From the NCBI GenBank assembly GCA_002105175.1, contig MCGE01000001.1:1984001-2048000 (forward strand): a stretch of DNA of 64,000 nt. Direction: 5' to 3'. Position numbers and translations under genes: made by a program. The notes under the pieces are model-generated. The model worked only from the letters and a program-made list of their open reading frames with translations, was not told the origin of the DNA and did no database searches. Below, one piece after another: positions 38,756-50,574 of this stretch (positions are counted from its first letter, which is position 1; the number at the start of each line of letters is the position of its first letter). Source of the stretch: Absidia repens. Lineage: Eukaryota > Mucoromycota > Mucoromycetes > Mucorales > Cunninghamellaceae.

Positions 38756-39400
38756 TTGCGGGTTGTGGGGGGAGACATTTTTTTTGGGGGTTGTGGGGGG
38801 AGACCTTTTTTTGGGGTTGTGGGGGGAGACATTATTTTGGGGTGTATGGGGGAGGTCTCTTTTGGGGGGTGTATGGGGGGAGACATTATTTTGGGGGTGT
38901 ATGGGGGAGACTTTTTTTGGGGGTGTATGGGGGAGACATTATTTTGGGGGTGTATGGGGGGAGGTCTCTTTTGGGGGTGTATGGGGGAGACCTTTTTTTG
39001 GGGGTGTATGGGGGGAGACCTTTTTTTGGGGGTGTATGGGGGGAGGTCTCTTTTTGGGGGTGTATGGGGGGAGGTCTCTTTTGGGGGGTGTATGGGGGAG
39101 ACCTTTTTTTGGGGGTGTATGGGGGAGGTCTCTTTTGGGGGTGTATGGGGGGAGTCTTTTTTGGGGGGTGTATGGGGGGAGACTTTATTTTGGGGGTGTA
39201 TGGGGGGAGGTCCCTTTTGGGGGTGTATGGGGGGAGGTCTTTCTTGGGGGGTGTTATGGGGAGGTCTTTTTTGGGGGGTTGTGGGGGGAGGTTTTATTTT
39301 TGGGAGTTGTTGAGGGAGGTATTTTTTTAGGGCGGGTTGTGCGGGGAGACCTTTTTTGGGGGGTTGTGGGGGAGGTATTCTTTTTGGAAAAGGAACTATC
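38756..39400. repeat. G-rich minisatellite, unit about 28-30 bp
   Basis: About 21 imperfect units of the form GGGGGTGTATGGGGGGAGRY followed by CTTTTTT-type spacers. Both ends degrade into GGGTTGTGGGGGGAG variants. Each unit has two G runs on the plus strand, so G-quadruplexes are possible. Because stops are absent from the unit, all three plus-strand frames and one minus-strand frame stay open for 180-250 codons; this is a compositional effect. Confidence 0.92.
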
Positions 39401-40589
39401 TCTCTTTTTTTCACGACATTCCTCAAGATCCCTCGACTTCTCCTGAGGTCCCTTCATTCCCCTCCCTTTAGTTTAGTGACTTAAGTTTAGCGATGTTTCA
39501 ATAAAAATGGTTTTATTCATGAATGAAGAATGAGGTATTCTAATGTATACTATTCTACAGATCCAAAGTTGAATGGTGAGGATTGTTGTGATGAGGAGGG
39601 AAGCAAAAAGGCGAGAGAAAAACTGCATTGGTAGAAATGGTCTTGAGAGTGTTCTCTATCATTTTATCAATATAAAATTATATTGGGACAATTTTCAAAA
39701 CATATTTCATGGTTACAAAATTGGGAGCCGGAAATGGTTGTACATAATAATAAGGGACAAAAGTAAATAAGTGATACAATTGAAATGGTTGTTATAAAAT
39801 AAGACAATAATAAAATAAGTGATACAAATGATGATGGTATAGATACTTTAACATAAATATTGCTAATCAGGATGAAATGGATGGAAGATAATAAAAAGAC
39901 AAGAGTAAAATAAGTGATACAATTGATATGGTTTTTTATTTAATTGATAAAATGTCAAGTCTTTTTATAATAAAATGAAGATATTTGTGGCTGTGGATGG
40001 GAGCATGATAACGGTGTATTTGAGACTACGGATAATTGAGGCTGTGTGCTATCTGATGTGTTGAATGACAAGTGTGAGAATAAGTGGGGAATTCAGGGGT
40101 AAAAAATAGAGTGAAGAGATAAGTCGGATATACAAATGATGATGGCTGTAAAATAACGTATATAAAGAAAAAAATAAAAAAAATAAAAGTAGAAAATAAA
40201 AAAATAAGACGGGTAGAATTAAGTGAGATTCTTGTATGTGGTTTTTATTAATAAAAAATGTCACTCTTTATATACTATATCTTATGTTTCATTAGAAATA
40301 GATATTACATGGGTTTATTGTTATTATTATTTTTTATCATGATCATTATTTTTATTATGATCGTATGATGTTCTGATATTAGGTGTATGATGATATGATT
40401 GATGTTATTGCAAGGGTATTTTATTTTCTTTTATTCTATTTTATGGGACCTAATGATTTCATGAAGTGAATCATTATTTTCTTTCTTCTATCACAATGTT
40501 GCGTGATTATTTATTTTTATCATGCAGTGTTCCTAATCGGAATTTCAATTTCTTCAGGAACAGGTTTTATTTTTATTTTTATGCCATCA
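39401..40589. other. AT-rich stretch with degraded LTR-like pieces
   Basis: No gene. The phrase AAATAAGTGATACAATTG (near 39765 and 39908) also occurs in the LTR at 36194, and TTTTATTAATAAAAAATGTC (near 40240) resembles the LTR interior, so old LTR copies are likely. A block near 39838-39870 (TAAATATTGCTAATCAGGA) resembles the B-unit edge near 40625-40655. Confidence 0.45.
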
Positions 40590-41972
40590 TTTTTCATGAT
40601 GCGACAATGGCATAGATGCTTTTGATGTAAATATTGCTAAGCAGGAACCAGGAATACGACACAGGAACCAGGAATACGACAGAAAGAAAGAGAAAGAGAG
40701 AGAGAAAATGGGGGATGCCGCTTGAAAAATAATTCAGGCGGAGTGGGCTTTGATTTTCAATCCCGTCACAAAAAATCGGGAGGCCCGTCAACAAACAAAC
40801 TCAAAGGAGGGAAAGCCTACAGCCATAATAACAAGCCTCTATGCTTCAGTATTGCTTACAGAATTATAGAATGTAGAGGCATTTACCGTACGAAATTGGT
40901 TTGGAAAATAGATCACCACACTAAAGGGATACACTACCAAACAAGAAAAGTATGTAGAACAGTATAATAGTATGTTCATTAGTATGCAGATTAGTCTACC
41001 ACAGTAGAATAGCTTTGCCATCCCATTGTTCATTGCAAAATAAAAAAAGCTTTTATTGAATCATAATAGTCAATACTATACTAAAAGGAAAGAAGATGTG
41101 AATAGAGGCCGCTAATAGTAGTTGAGAGAGGTGCTAGTCTAGATGAATGGTGTAGAAGAAGGAACAATGTCAAATAAAAAATAAGGGATCTCTAAAAGGG
41201 ATCTCCAAACTCTAATGAAGCTTAAACGCACATCATTGAAGCAAATACTCATTTTTTTCAAACAAAGACAAGTATTATTGAAGAAGAAATATGTTTTATT
41301 GAAGAAAAGAGATATATACGTGTACTAAGCTAATCAAGACATTTCCCCAAGATTCTAGAATCAAAATGAAAGGGTTTCCCCATGCTTCTTGAAATCCCTT
41401 TTCTAAAACCCTTCTAAACTATTTCTAAACAGAAAGCCAAAACCACCAGGTCCACAATGAGCCAAAAACTGTGAACAGATGTTGGCTCATTCCCGTTGAC
41501 TTGTCTTTTTTTTTTTTTGTGTCCCTTCCACTTTTTTTTTTCTCGATCAACAATGCAGACTGCCGGCGGCGGCGGTTGAATTCACACCCATCTGGCTTTA
41601 GAGCCTGCAAAATCGAGTTAACGTGCAATATTTTCTTCTTTGCTTTATACAAAACGAACTACGAAGCCGTTCAACTTCAAATTTTCCATGCATCTTCAGA
41701 AATATTATACAATCATTTTTTATCACCAAACCAACTATCCATGTCTCATACAATTAATTATAGAATGCTCTAAAGTTTACGCCTATAAGCTCACAGCTAA
41801 AGCTTACAGCCACAATAACCGTCTCTATATTATTACACACCATTCAACCACATACATACTTGGACACCCACGTTTGCTTGGATCCGCTTTCTAGTGACTT
41901 GCTCCTTCTACTCATACCTTTCTTCTTATTTTTTTTCTCCAATATCCCCATCCACACACAGAACAACCCCTA
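40590..41972 (-). repeat. B unit, copy 3 (inverted)
   Basis: Reverse-complement copy of the B unit, ending directly beside the TA of TIR element 2. The stretch 41258-41972 matches 34886-35602 almost base for base, including identical predicted translations of about 90 and 84 codons that have no other sign of being genes. The inner part (40640-41035) matches B copy 2 (37590-37910 and 38230-38250) without the LTR insertion. The core is at about 41355-41410. Confidence 0.8.
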
Positions 41973-41974
41973 TA

Positions 41975-42879
41975 TGGTGCGGCTCACTTATAATGTCAAA
42001 TTTTCAATTTTCATTTCAATTTTTATGGCTTCAATCGCAGTTTGAAAAATACCTTTTAAAGCCTTTTTTTTTTTTTTTCCTCCTTCTTTTCTTTTCTTTT
42101 TTTTTTTTTTTTTTTCTCAAGTCACCGCCATTTCATTGATCTCAATGGGATGATGTTCAACTGGGATTAATGTCAGGACTAGTTTAGAAGGGTTTTCAGC
42201 TCAGGTCTTACGAGATGCATGGGGAACCCCTTTCATTTTGGATCCAGAATTCGGGACCACTATTAGATTAACCTTCATCTTAGTTTAGTATTGGTTGTCA
42301 TTGTTATAATTACTACTGAATAAACTTTGTCTTGCCTTTTTCTATCATTGTTTGATTGTCTGACCAAATGTATATACATGGACTTATTATAAGCAGAAAA
42401 ATACAAACGGGTGTGTGTCCGTACAACAACAAAAAAAAAGAAGGGACGGCACTTTTTATTGTACAAATAGTAAATAAAAATACATAAACTAATCCTCATT
42501 TGCAAGTCTTACAATCTACATCTACATCTATTAGCTACGCTTGATATGGGAGCGGGAACGAGCAAAAAACAGGATCTTGTTTTCTGTATAATATTTTACA
42601 GTTTTCCCGGTGTTTTACAAAATAAATGCACATATCATTTTCCTTTTTAGTACATCAGATACGTTTCAAATCCTAGGCGAGCCAGCCAAAGTATTCTTTT
42701 TTTGAAGGCTGATAAGTTTTTCTTTTTTTATGAAAAAAAACAACTGATGTACACGTTTTGTTCTTAAAGGTCTGAATTATCATGTTTATACATTGTTTTT
42801 TTGAGGTGGCCATTTTTTAAAAAACTACCAGCTTTCTAGGACCATGCCTAATATTTGACATTATGAGTGAGCCGCACCA
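41975..42879 (+). mobile_element. TIR element, copy 2
   Basis: A 905-bp unit in the same direction as copy 1, with the same TIRs (TGGTGCGGCTCACTTATAAT at the left end) and flanking TA at 41973-41974 and 42880-42881. The interior is about 97-98% identical to copy 1 by eye, differing mainly in homopolymer lengths. No transposase frame is present. The dispersed core lies at about 42150-42330. Confidence 0.85.
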
Positions 42880-43525
42880 TACTCCCATAATTTATGAAGA
42901 AGAAAACGACTTTACTGGTGGTTGTGAATAAACGATATATCCAAGCTCATACGTACTGTGTTGTGAAATATAACATTGCTTTTCCAGCACCATTATCTTC
43001 TTCACCTCATAGCCTTATCTCCTTTTTTTTTCCAACTTTCTGCATGATGGTCAATCATTAGGAAAAGTCATGATATGGTCTTTATTTTATTAAAAGGAAG
43101 CAAAATTCATAATGAAGTCGTTGTTCGAATGATGGTAGTTGCTGTAAAAGCAAGAGTGTGTTGCAGTTGACTGGTAAAGTTTGGTTAAAAAAAGAAGAGA
43201 GTGTTGATGTTAAATGTGGATTTTTACTGTCTTGTGAAGAAACAAAAATGATGCAGTCAATGCTAAATGGTGAGGCCTACTTTATAAAAGAGAGGGCGCG
43301 ACTATGGCGCTGCCATTGTATGGTGCGGCTTGCTATAAAAAGAAGAGGGACATGATGCCGTCACTAATGAAAAGTGGCGGTTTCCATCATGAGACTAGAA
43401 CTACCATGTCCCTCATGCTGCATGATATATGGATAGTTGCGAATGGAAAAAGAGGAGATTCCCTATTTTGTAACTTCCGAAAAAAAGGTCACCAACCCCT
43501 AAAACCCGAATGAGAGGTTAGAACA
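42880..43525. other. Spacer with a partial TIR-like sequence
   Basis: TATGGTGCGGCT occurs again at 43319-43330, the first 12 bases of the TIR with its TA, but the sequence diverges after that and no partner end was found. No gene was recognised. Confidence 0.4.
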
Positions 43526-44180
43526 TTTAAAACCCGCCCACGTGGAATCTTTTATTTTCTCCCTCTCGCCTATATTATGTTTCGGTTCTCTTTCTTTTTC
43601 TTTTTTTTTCCATTCCAAATTCCCTTCACCATTCAACTTCTACGGGGTTATTTTGGACCTAGAATTGTATCAGGACTAGTTTGGAAGGGTTTTCAGCTCA
43701 GGGATTACAAGTTGCATGGAAAACCCTTTCATTTTGGATGTAAGATCTGAAGGGCCCATTAGTTGGCTTTTTGGAGCCTTCATTAGCTTAGTTTAGTGTT
43801 AGCTTGTCCATAGTTTGTATCTATATCTGAATAAAACATATCTCTTTTTACTTGCTTCAATGAAATATGTCTCCTTAGTCTCCCTCTTGTCTTGTGAAAT
43901 AGATCTCCTTTTATTACCATTCCCTTGGTTTTGTGTTGACCACTTTTATGTTTCAACCGAAGATATCCCTGTTGTCATTCCCATAATCTGTACAGTATAT
44001 TAGATTTTTTTATTACAATTATCTCTTTAGATTAGTACTGATCATTCTTATATTTGAATAAGAGATCCCTCTCCTCCATTTAACTGCCTCATGCCGCCTC
44101 CAAGAGATCCCTTGTTACAAAGAGCCTCACATCCTTAGTTTAGTTTCCTCCAATTTACTTTGATAAAATTTCACATTTTT
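43526..44180 (+). repeat. Dispersed core element, arm 1 copy
   Basis: The exact motif CCCGCCCACGTG lies at 43533-43544; CT tracts follow, then the core (GGAAGGGTTTTCAGCTCAGG...CATGGAAAACCCTTTC, about 43682-43730), the TTAGTTGGCTTTTTGGAGCC block and at least four AATAAA/AATGAAA blocks, ending with a GATAAAATTTCAC block near 44165. There is no arm 2 on its left. Confidence 0.75.
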
Positions 44181-44994
44181 ATTAGTATTCTCGTACACAC
44201 TACATAGTAATTAAAGCAGTTCATGTGACTATTTTGTGAGTATTTTATCAACCACTGCTCTACCAAATAACTAGACCTTGCCTCCCACATATTCTTCCTC
44301 AGAAAATAGTATGCCCTACATATTGTAAATATCCAGTTCATTAATTTTAAACAGTATGTGCGTGTTAGTTCTGGAATCAATTTTTTCTAAGGTCCCTTTT
44401 TTTTTCTTCCTCATTATGTCAACCACACCACCTTGATCCAGGGGTGATTATAAAACGATATGTATAAGCATGGATCAATATTTCATATTTATGAACTGAT
44501 GTAGTATTATCATACTTATACAATCGAGATGAGCTCCATATTTGATTTCGTCATACTTGGCTTTTTTCTCCCTAGCTATCCTGATTTCAACCGTAACCAA
44601 AGACAGTATGATATCGACCTATTTTTTGGATACACGAAAGCCCTTTAATATTTTATTTTAACCAGCTCAAAAAGTAATAAAAAATCAAAAAAGGAGCTTT
44701 ATTAACAAAATCGAATATATGCTTATGAGTATTGAAAAAAAAAGATATAGTATTCGTTTATTGATCAAGATATTATAATAATGGTAATATAAACTACATT
44801 TAGTTCAAGAGTAACACGATTCATAAATGAAGTGATCAAAGTATTTATTGTAATGATAAATTAACAAATGCAATTCATGATATAATAATACTACTACAGT
44901 ATAAGAGGCAATGGGAGTAATCGCTATACAAGATTTCTTCAACAAAAAAATACTAAAAACCAAACAGGGGAAGAGATAATGGTACGAAACCCGG
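44181..44994. other. Spacer downstream of the exonuclease gene
   Basis: AT-rich, with no gene, tRNA or repeat recognised. Confidence 0.5.
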
Positions 44995-47376
44995 CTAATT
45001 ATTTGTCTCCGAAGACAAATGGTAGGGCGTTAATTTTGATTTTTCCAATTTGCTGATATCCATAAGTGAATGATACAACGCATATGAGGCCTAGAAATTC
45101 AAACAAAGTACACATCGTAATAAGTTGATTAGCTTCTCCTTCAAAAAAAAAAAAAAAAAAAAAAAATGTCCAACTTACATAAGCATCGGTCGAGGCATAC
45201 TCGATTTGCCTTTTGTTAAGTTTTTGCGCATTCCAGTTTGAAAGTTGCACTTTTTTAGGTTTTTCCATTTTTGATCCCAGCTAAAAAATAAAAGACACAA
45301 GGAGGTGAATCTACTGGTTTTTTTTTTTTTTTTTCATCCAGCTATCATATCAGTATAATGACTTACAAAAATTCCAGCCAATGCTTTGAGGGAGAACTTG
45401 TCGTAGTTTTGAATATCAGGGGACGCTTTAAAAGCGGATTCAGCCAAAGGAGCAAGGTCCAGCAAGCCATTTGTCTTGACACCAAAGTCTCGGTGTAACT
45501 TCAATCCATCACCGCAAATATTGACACCAGTTTTATGTATATTGTGATCGTTGAGAAAGTTGACCAATTCGTTAGGTAAATCTGGATATAAAAAATAACG
45601 ATCAGTACAGGCTGCGTCTACTCTTCCTCTATTGTATTTTTGGGTTTACCTTTCATTTGAGACGATTGGATCAGCAGTATTTTGGAATGCCCGCAAATTT
45701 GTATCAGTCCCGTCGAGCTTTCAGGCGTTCCCTTAATGAAGGCTGGCCGCCATTCCAAGTCCACACCAAAAACATTTCCTTCACTAGTGTATCAAGAAGA
45801 CAAAATAGAAATACGGGAGTCAGTCAGTACCCACTATGCAAACTTTCTTTTATGTCCTCTATTGCATTACCTGATCATTGTTTTCAAGATTCCATTGGCT
45901 TCGGTCGGTGACTTCGTGCATACAATTTCATACTTGTTCGGTACCTTCATAGTCGGCAGTGTTTTGATATAGTCGTTGAATAACAAATTCTTGGATGATT
46001 CTTTGGTCTTCGTGAATATCACAGTCGCTGATTTTCTTGTTGACTTCCGAGTTGTCGCTGACGCTTGCGTAAATTTTGGATTCCCTAAAGCTGCCCCAGA
46101 AACCTTTGTTGCTGATCTTGGTGCCTTTTTTATAATCTTCAAAATTGCCGGAACCTTTGGAGTATCTGTTGTTGATGATTTTGGTGATGTCTCTGTTGCA
46201 GTCTTTGGTGTGTTTGTCGATGATTTCACTGAAGTCCGCGGTGTAATTTTTGATGCCTTACGCGTCGCCTTTACAGTATCCTTTGATGCATTTGTTGATG
46301 GTTTTGCTGAAGTCTTCGTCGCAAATTTTGGTGCCTTTGCCGTAGTCTTTACTGCAGTCTTTGGTGTGTTTGATAATGATATCACTGATGTCTTTGTTGT
46401 ACCTTTTGCTGACTTGTGCGTATTCTTTACTGTAGCCTTTGGTGTATTTGATGATACTTTTGTCAATGGTTTTGCTGAAGCCTTTGTCGAAATCTTCTGT
46501 GAATTCGTCGATGGTTTTGAATGAGATTTTGCTGCAGGATTTGGCGTATTGGTCGATGTTATTGTCGGCGGCTTTGATAATGTCCCTTTGGATGCTGTTT
46601 GTGATGTTCGTGCTGATGCTGATACTTTGGACGATGATGCTTTGGATGATGATGCTTTGGATGATGATGCTTTGGATGATGGTGATGCTTTGGATGATGG
46701 TGATGCTTTGGATGGTGATGCTTTGGATGGTCGTGATGTTTTCATTGATATTTTCTGTGTTGCTATCCCTGGAGAATTGACAGAAGTTGGAGCTTCAGCC
46801 GGAGCTTTTGCTGTCGTTTTCGGTGCTGGTTGAGCTGATTTTGGCATTGCTGCTGCGTTCGGTGATGTTGATGTTGGAATAATCTTTGACACCACTGGGG
46901 CCGATTTTATCACTAAATTTGATGTCACTGATCTGTTTGTTGGTACTGAAGTTTTGATCCCCTTTTCTGCTGAATTATTCTTGGCGATAGACCTGTGGCC
47001 CTGTGAGAAGCGCCTGATTGATTGTCTAGTACCACAAAAACAAAGTCAAATGTCAATTACCTGAGAGACCACAACAATATACCTTTTTGTGCGAGAAGCG
47101 TACTTACTTTGAGATAGAAAAACTTGTACAGTATAGTCGTTCCGTTATTTTTAAGCGTTGAATCCACCTTTTCAATAAAGTAATCGATGACAGGTACCGG
47201 GTATTATGGTCAAGACTACCTGTTTGGGCAATAAATGACAATGGGTAAGCGGCAGGTCGATTGCTGTGCAACGGTATAGTGATGCAAAAAGATTGTCGTT
47301 GGGATCCTGATCCCAAGTTTCTTTTCAACGAAGGGTAAAAACAACTAGATCCAATGAAGGTAAGTGATTTGTTCAT
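44995..47376 (-). CDS. WRN-type 3'-5' exonuclease with a long basic low-complexity region
   Basis: Six exons on the minus strand: 47108-47376, 45871-47025, 45650-45783, 45367-45581, 45179-45280, 44995-45090; they join to 656 residues. Residues 460-656 form a DEDDy exonuclease domain: Exo I FGVDLEW (D483, E485), Exo II NICGDGLKLHRDFG (D544) and Exo III YASTDAY (Y619, D623), with LLDLAPLAE and KALAGIF between, as in WRN/Mut-7-like enzymes. Residues 120-450 are Lys/Ser/Thr/Ala/Pro-rich, with SKASPS-type repeats near 185-227 and many STNTPK-type units, much like a histone-H1 tail. The first 110 residues are basic and poor in acids, so mitochondrial import is possible; nuclear location is equally possible. 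No helicase domain is present. The role is probably DNA or RNA 3'-end processing or repair. The start in exon 1 is the least certain part. Confidence 0.85.
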
Positions 47377-47659
47377 GAAAATAGAAGGAGGAAGCTACAG
47401 AAAAAAAAAATCGAAGTGCCCTTGACAATCCGAACGGGGTTTAAAATATGGAAACTTTTTTTTCGCCCGACTCCACGGTATCCAATAACCCCACCACCCA
47501 CGCATATAAGTTTGAGAAGTAGCAAGTAGTTCAATAAGTTTTCTTTTTATTATATAGACAAAGACATACACGTCTACAAAAAACATACAAAAAAAAAAAA
47601 AAAAAAAAAAAAAAGGAAGATAATACACTATAATCAAAATGATAAAATAATAAACTAAA

Positions 47660-49527
47660 CTAGATAATTTCTACAAAGTTGGCTGGGAACTAATTTGATT
47701 TTAAGAAAAAAGAGGAGAAGGTGAGATAAGAGACGACAGTTAACTACAGAAATTAACTTTTTCAGACTTACAATCCCTTTTCTAGTACCAATTTCACCAG
47801 TCCACCAATCCTGTTGTGTATCCGTTTTTTTGACAATGGTAATTGTGTCACCTTTCTTGAATGGAAGATCGCCACCTTGTTGTCCAGGAAAATTGAAAAG
47901 GGCGCGAGCGCGGGGTTTGCCATCAGTGATTGCTGGTCGATCATTTGAGTTCGGTGTAGATGTCCTAACCATAGCATTTGCCGTAGTAGGAGTTCCGAGA
48001 ATATCGTCATCATTTATACCATATCGGCCAACAGACGTAGGTGTAACTGATGTAGGAGGTGTCGATGTCGAATGTTGTTGCCAGCGATCCGTCGTACTTG
48101 ATGACCGTGACCTGCCACCGCTATTGCCCATATAACCCATACTTCCCGCACCACCACCAGTTGCCATGGATTTAACCGCTGCCCGACTAAATGTTTGTGA
48201 TCGTTCCACCCCAGATCCTCCACCTGATCCATAACCGTTGTTGTCACTAAACACATTGTTGTAATGGTCCTCATTAAAATCCCGAGAATTGTTGTAATAC
48301 CCAAAATCGTTGCTCGGTGAGTGGTGATAGCCTTGTTGTCTAAAGTCGTACTGACCGTCATGGTGGAATCGATTGTTTAATGCCTGATAGAGTGCACCTG
48401 CTTCCGCTGGAGGGGGGATATTGCCACTGAGAAGATCGCGGGCTTTGACCTTGCTTCCATACATTTTGGTGTTTGCATCAAATCGTTCCACTATCACAGA
48501 TCCTTCCAGTGAAACACCTGCAAAAAGTCCACGTGTTTTGCTGTAAGAGTAAACTGCCGCCACGCTTTTGATAGATGCTGTTCCGGATGCTTCAGCATTT
48601 CGGCCCACGGGTCCAGCGGCCACTAGATGCAGAAAAAAGAAAAAACAATTCTTTGAGTTCAGTGCTATGATATAGACAGGCTCCGCTTTCTCTTTCTTTT
48701 CGTCAGAATATATTATACCTGATACATTTCCACCAAGAGTAACATTGCCATAATTCATAAATGCTTTTACCGCAGATTGTGTCTGTAGGACCATCACGAA
48801 GTCTGTCAATTCGGCACCTGATTACACAAGAAACGTGCATATAAATGTTTAAAAAAAAAAGTCAGTTCTGGTTTAAAAAGTTAGCGTGATTGCAGTGTTA
48901 CCTATTTGACCGCCAAAACCCATTCCCAAAGTTCCAATCGCAGAGGGAGCACTCCAAGCTAAAATAAAAAGTAACGTGAGCTGTTGTAATAAATATGCTG
49001 TATTAGCTATTTTCTGAAACTTACAACCATCTCCTAACCTGATACCAATATAAACATAAAATAAAAAATAAAAAAAGAGCGTTAGCTTCTGCTGTATAGA
49101 GTCTTTATTGTTCACTTTTCGTTACCTGGCGATAACCAATCCGCTGCCAGCTCTTCCCGAAAAAAGGAAACCACCTTTAAGCACCGTCAATATCGCAAGT
49201 CCCTTGGCATTGCGTAAAATATCAGTTGGTATCACCATATCCAGTCCTTGGCCAGGATCTATTGTTGTAATAACCAATATAAACCCATCAGTATACCTTT
49301 TCCAAATCTTCAAAATTATTCCATTATCCCCTTCCGTCTCCCAACCCCAGTCATAGCATAGTACTTACCAATGAATCCATTTAAAATCCTAGAAGCCTTC
49401 CGACATTCACCTATTATACGAAGTCAGTCAAAATAAAGCCGTTTTCAAAGAGAGCAGTGTCGTGTAGATATAGTATTTTTTTTTACGTACTCGCTAAACT
49501 TGCCGGTAAAGGTGAGTTGAATGGCAT
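47660..49527 (-). CDS. Ysc84/Lsb4/SH3YL1-type actin-patch protein (SYLF + SH3)
   Basis: Eight exons on the minus strand: 49491-49527, 49369-49410, 49126-49258, 49025-49038, 48902-48958, 48719-48817, 47772-48622, 47660-47689; they join to 420 residues. The N-terminal SYLF domain (about 1-210) reads PLPASLASECRKASRIL, then AKGLAILTVLKGGFLFSGRA, GSGLVIARLGDGSWSAPSAI, ELTDFVMVL, VAAGPVGRNAEA and KTRGLFAGVSLEGS. A Ser/Gly/Asn-rich linker follows and then a C-terminal SH3 domain (about 364-420) with ARALFNF, a DWWTGE core and the FPANFVEII end. The family binds phosphoinositides and actin and works with Las17/WASP at endocytic patches. One exon is only 14 nt and codes LGDG plus parts of two codons; skipping it would shift the frame inside the lipid-binding domain. 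Confidence 0.94.
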
Positions 49528-49834
49528 TGATGTATTTTTGTTTTATATAATGAAAAGAAAAAGAAGAAAATGGAAAAATTGAGTTTTCTCGCCAATTTAG
49601 GCTGAATTGGTCCCGGTCGGCGATTAAATTGATTCAAAAAAAAATGCGAGAATTACACACTGATCTGTATCATGATATCTCCAACGTGATTGATCATAGA
49701 TAGCTAATTTTTATTTAAATAGCAAGCATTTAAGTAAAGAGGAAAGCACGGCTCCTCCTCTTTCTTCAAAAAAGTACATTGCATCGATTTATTATCAATT
49801 GATATAATGTATCAACAGAAATTATCAAAAAGAT
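49528..49834. other. Spacer between SCP2 and the SYLF-SH3 gene
   Basis: Upstream region of the SYLF-SH3 gene and the 3' flank of SCP2. AT-rich, nothing further recognised. Confidence 0.5.
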
Positions 49835-50574
49835 TTATAATTTGGCCTTGATTGCACTGTTAACCATTTCTTTGTTTTCCTTGATGAAAGCAATAGCGAG
49901 CTAGTGAAAGAATGGTTGGGTCAGTCATTACTGTCATTATCACCATCATCAGTAACACCCTATTCCCTACTTTTAATTTAAGCTTACCTCTCTTGCACCC
50001 AGCTTTTCAACAGCTGCTTCCAACCGTTGAGCCAAAAGAAGATCACCCTTAACCTTTACTTTGCCAGTCATGAAAGCCTTGATACCAGTTACGCTAGATT
50101 TTTTGTGTAAAAATTAATATATATATATATTTTAGCAGGATGATTTCTTTTCTTAGGGGAAAAAAAAAGACTTACCCTCCAGTAACCAAATTCAGAGCAT
50201 CACTATCTTCCACTTGAATGCGAACGGTTCTGACCTTTCCCTTGACTGCTGCTTTGGCAACATCTTCCTTGTTGGTGATCACTGGACGAACGTCTTTACC
50301 TGAGTAGTTAAAAAAGGAGGGAAAAAAACACAAGGACGGCATTAGAGAATATGAAGCATGGCGTTGAGAAAATGATGAGAGTGCGTTTGTTTGTTTTTTC
50401 TACAACTGTACCTTGCAAAAGACAATACCAAACAGTGGCGGGTTTCTTTTGCTTTGTAATAGTGAAGATGAAAAGACCCTTGATTTCAGGCCACATTTCC
50501 TTGCTATCTTCCATTTGAGCTTCAATCACAGGCAAGACATAGTCGGCAAGTTCGTCGTATGCGGAGGATGACAT
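49835..50574 (-). CDS. SCP2 sterol-carrier-domain protein, peroxisomal
   Basis: Four exons on the minus strand: 50412-50574, 50176-50299, 49988-50093, 49835-49900; they join to 152 residues. It is a stand-alone SCP2 fold: ATVWYCLLQGKDVRPVITNK, then KVRTVRIQVEDSDALNLVTG and KAFMTGKVKVKGDLLLAQRL. SCP2 domains bind fatty acyl-CoAs and sterols and help move them in peroxisomes. The last three residues, A-K-L, are a standard PTS1 peroxisomal import signal. Length and layout match fungal Pox18-like proteins. The nearest gene upstream on the same strand is acyl-CoA oxidase, which also ends in AKL, so both probably serve beta-oxidation. Confidence 0.95.

Noticed and set aside
38756..39400. Possible CRISPR-like array because of regular repeats
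   Set aside because: There are no unique spacers between repeats, the units are directly adjoining and G-rich, and the organism is eukaryotic.
38668..39446. Gly/Trp-rich and Pro/His/Lys-rich open frames of 180-250 codons on both strands
   Set aside because: Four frames are open at once because the minisatellite unit lacks stops; unit lengths are not multiples of three and there is no start or splice context.
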